Source: Actinomycetota bacterium (GTDB taxonomy: Bacteria > Actinomycetota > Acidimicrobiia > Acidimicrobiales > MedAcidi-G1). Taken from it: 64,000 bases of DNA. Of this stretch, positions 63,367-64,000 are shown one piece after another; position 1 is the stretch's first letter, and each line of letters opens with the position of its first letter. A model generated the notes under the pieces. It had not been told where the DNA came from, searched no databases, and was given only the letters and a program-made list of their open reading frames with translations. Location: contig JABHCN010000006.1 in NCBI GenBank assembly GCA_018673475.1, positions 1-64,000 of the forward strand, given 5' to 3'. Position numbers and translations under genes: made by a program.

Positions 63367-64000
63367 TTGAACCGCGTACCAGCAGTTACCACCATCGTTG
63401 TCATCTTCTCGCTGCTTGCGGCGGCCTGTTCCTCGACAGAGGCAGCGGCACCCCCGGTGAACGATCCAGTACCGACAACCGTTGCTCCCACGACAACCGT
63501 CGCACCCACCACGACGACAACCGTCGCACCCACCACGACGACAACGGTCGCACCCACCACGACGACAACGACGACCCTCCCCCCCACCACAACGACAATC
63601 CCGACCGGTTCAATCCTGTCCAGCGAGGTGGTCGACATCGGCTCGCTGGGCGTGGCATGGCGGGTCACCTACTCCTCGGTCTCCATTACCGGCGAGCCCA
63701 TCGAGGTGACCGGGGTGATTGCCGCCCCTGACACCGATGCCACGACCCCACGCCCTGTTCTCTCCATTGCACATGGCACTACCGGCCTTGCCGACCAGTG
63801 CGCCCCATCGGCATCCTTCCCCGACGTGTTCACCCTGGCAGCGCTCACGCCGTTCCTTGAACGCGGCTGGGTGGTGACGGCCACCGACTACGAGGGCCTG
63901 GGCGGACCGGGCCTGCACGCCTACATCGTCGGCGAGAGCGAGGCTAGGGGCGTGTTCGACATCGTCAGGGCCGCCGGCAACATCGAGGGTGTCGGCGCCT
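63367..64000 (+). CDS. Secreted lipase-like lipoprotein (partial, cut by window end)
   Basis: At least 211 residues, running off the window. TTG start with GGAAGG seven bases upstream. A signal ends in the lipobox LAAAC near residue 18. A Thr/Pro/Val-rich linker (about residues 33-75) is followed by the fold of the fungal/actinobacterial LIP lipases: VLSIAHGTTGLADQCAPS, and VVTATDYEGLGGPGLHAYIVGESEARGVFDIVRAA. In this family the Ser nucleophile lies further on, past the window end. Expected to be an extracytoplasmic esterase or lipase. Confidence 0.83.
   Translation, partial: MNRVPAVTTIVVIFSLLAAACSSTEAAAPPVNDPVPTTVAPTTTVAPTTTTTVAPTTTTTVAPTTTTTTTLPPTTTTIPTGSILSSEVVDIGSLGVAWRVTYSSVSITGEPIEVTGVIAAPDTDATTPRPVLSIAHGTTGLADQCAPSASFPDVFTLAALTPFLERGWVVTATDYEGLGGPGLHAYIVGESEARGVFDIVRAAGNIEGVGA
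63493..63564 (+). repeat. 24-nt tandem repeat in the lipase linker
   Basis: Three 24-nt units (63493-63516, 63517-63540, 63541-63564) differ by at most one base and encode TTVAPTTT-type repeats. The unit is a multiple of three, so copy changes alter only linker length. Confidence 0.9.

Noticed and set aside
63493-63564. 24-nt repeats considered as a CRISPR-like array or origin iterons
   Set aside because: They encode the Thr/Pro linker of a lipoprotein, are contiguous, and the surrounding sequence is coding.

Overview
The window is a densely coded, high-GC chromosomal segment with almost no space between genes, frequent ATGA start/stop overlaps and many GTG or TTG starts. The content points to an actinobacterium: GlpR-like protein with Glp/MoaA/MoaC, a GT81 glucosyl-3-phosphoglycerate synthase, a MapB-type methionine aminopeptidase, an actinobacterial ferrochelatase with a Cys-rich tail, and DUF4333- and DUF3048-type envelope proteins. 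The mix of fatty-acid oxidation enzymes, nucleoside uptake and a probable selenoprotein fits a free-living, probably aquatic, member of the Acidimicrobiia. That placement is an inference from gene content. No phage, insertion sequence or CRISPR array is visible.

Layout. 1-180: the 3' end of an unknown gene and a strong cUUCGg terminator. 265-9878 (+): one close-packed run holding a polar amino-acid ABC transporter (permease and ATPase), a three-gene nucleoside-type ABC transporter, a PhyH-type dioxygenase, adenosine deaminase and a split ADP-forming acyl-CoA synthetase. 9.9-21.5 kb: YcaQ-type DNA glycosylase, dienoyl-CoA isomerase-like crotonase, PfkB (adenosine kinase-like) enzyme, M1 aminopeptidase, thioredoxin, AhpD-like protein, a ferredoxin plus ferredoxin-reductase redox pair, a zinc alcohol dehydrogenase and a crotonase. 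21.5-25.8 kb: an ArsC-like protein whose catalytic Cys position is an in-frame UGA, orphan PII protein divergent from a GntR regulator, asparaginase, YbaK and RsgA. 25.8-32.2 kb (-): an envelope module of two paralogous lipoproteins, a giant Calx-beta-containing adaptor and a MacB-like ABC exporter. 32.3-37.7 kb: GpgS, tRNA-Ala, GlpR-like membrane protein, MoaC, MoaA, Glp/MoeA, PlsY. 37.8-47.6 kb: FmdB, SAF-domain protein, UppP, TldD/TldE, FlK-like thioesterase, Dxs, NfuA, crotonase, ferrochelatase. 47.8-64 kb: type IIA topoisomerase pair, RecB-like nuclease, orphan ParA with a tail-anchored partner, Fpg, DUF3048 protein, MetAP, MaoC, CDF and VIT metal transporters, a dienoyl-CoA-reductase-like flavoenzyme, a DMT exporter and the start of a lipase lipoprotein.

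The most interesting observation is the ArsC-like gene at 21538-21918. The UGA falls exactly at the ArsC Cys12 position, the frame continues with family-like sequence on both sides, an AGGAG ribosome-binding site precedes the ATG, and a 7-bp hairpin with a GGUC loop lies 23 nt after the UGA, as expected of a bacterial SECIS element. A start-to-stop gene caller would report only the C-terminal part and miss the active site.

Other points worth attention are the Calx-beta-rich exporter adaptor with its two companion lipoproteins, the co-location of a GlpR-like protein with Glp/MoeA, and an orphan ParA coupled to a small membrane protein.
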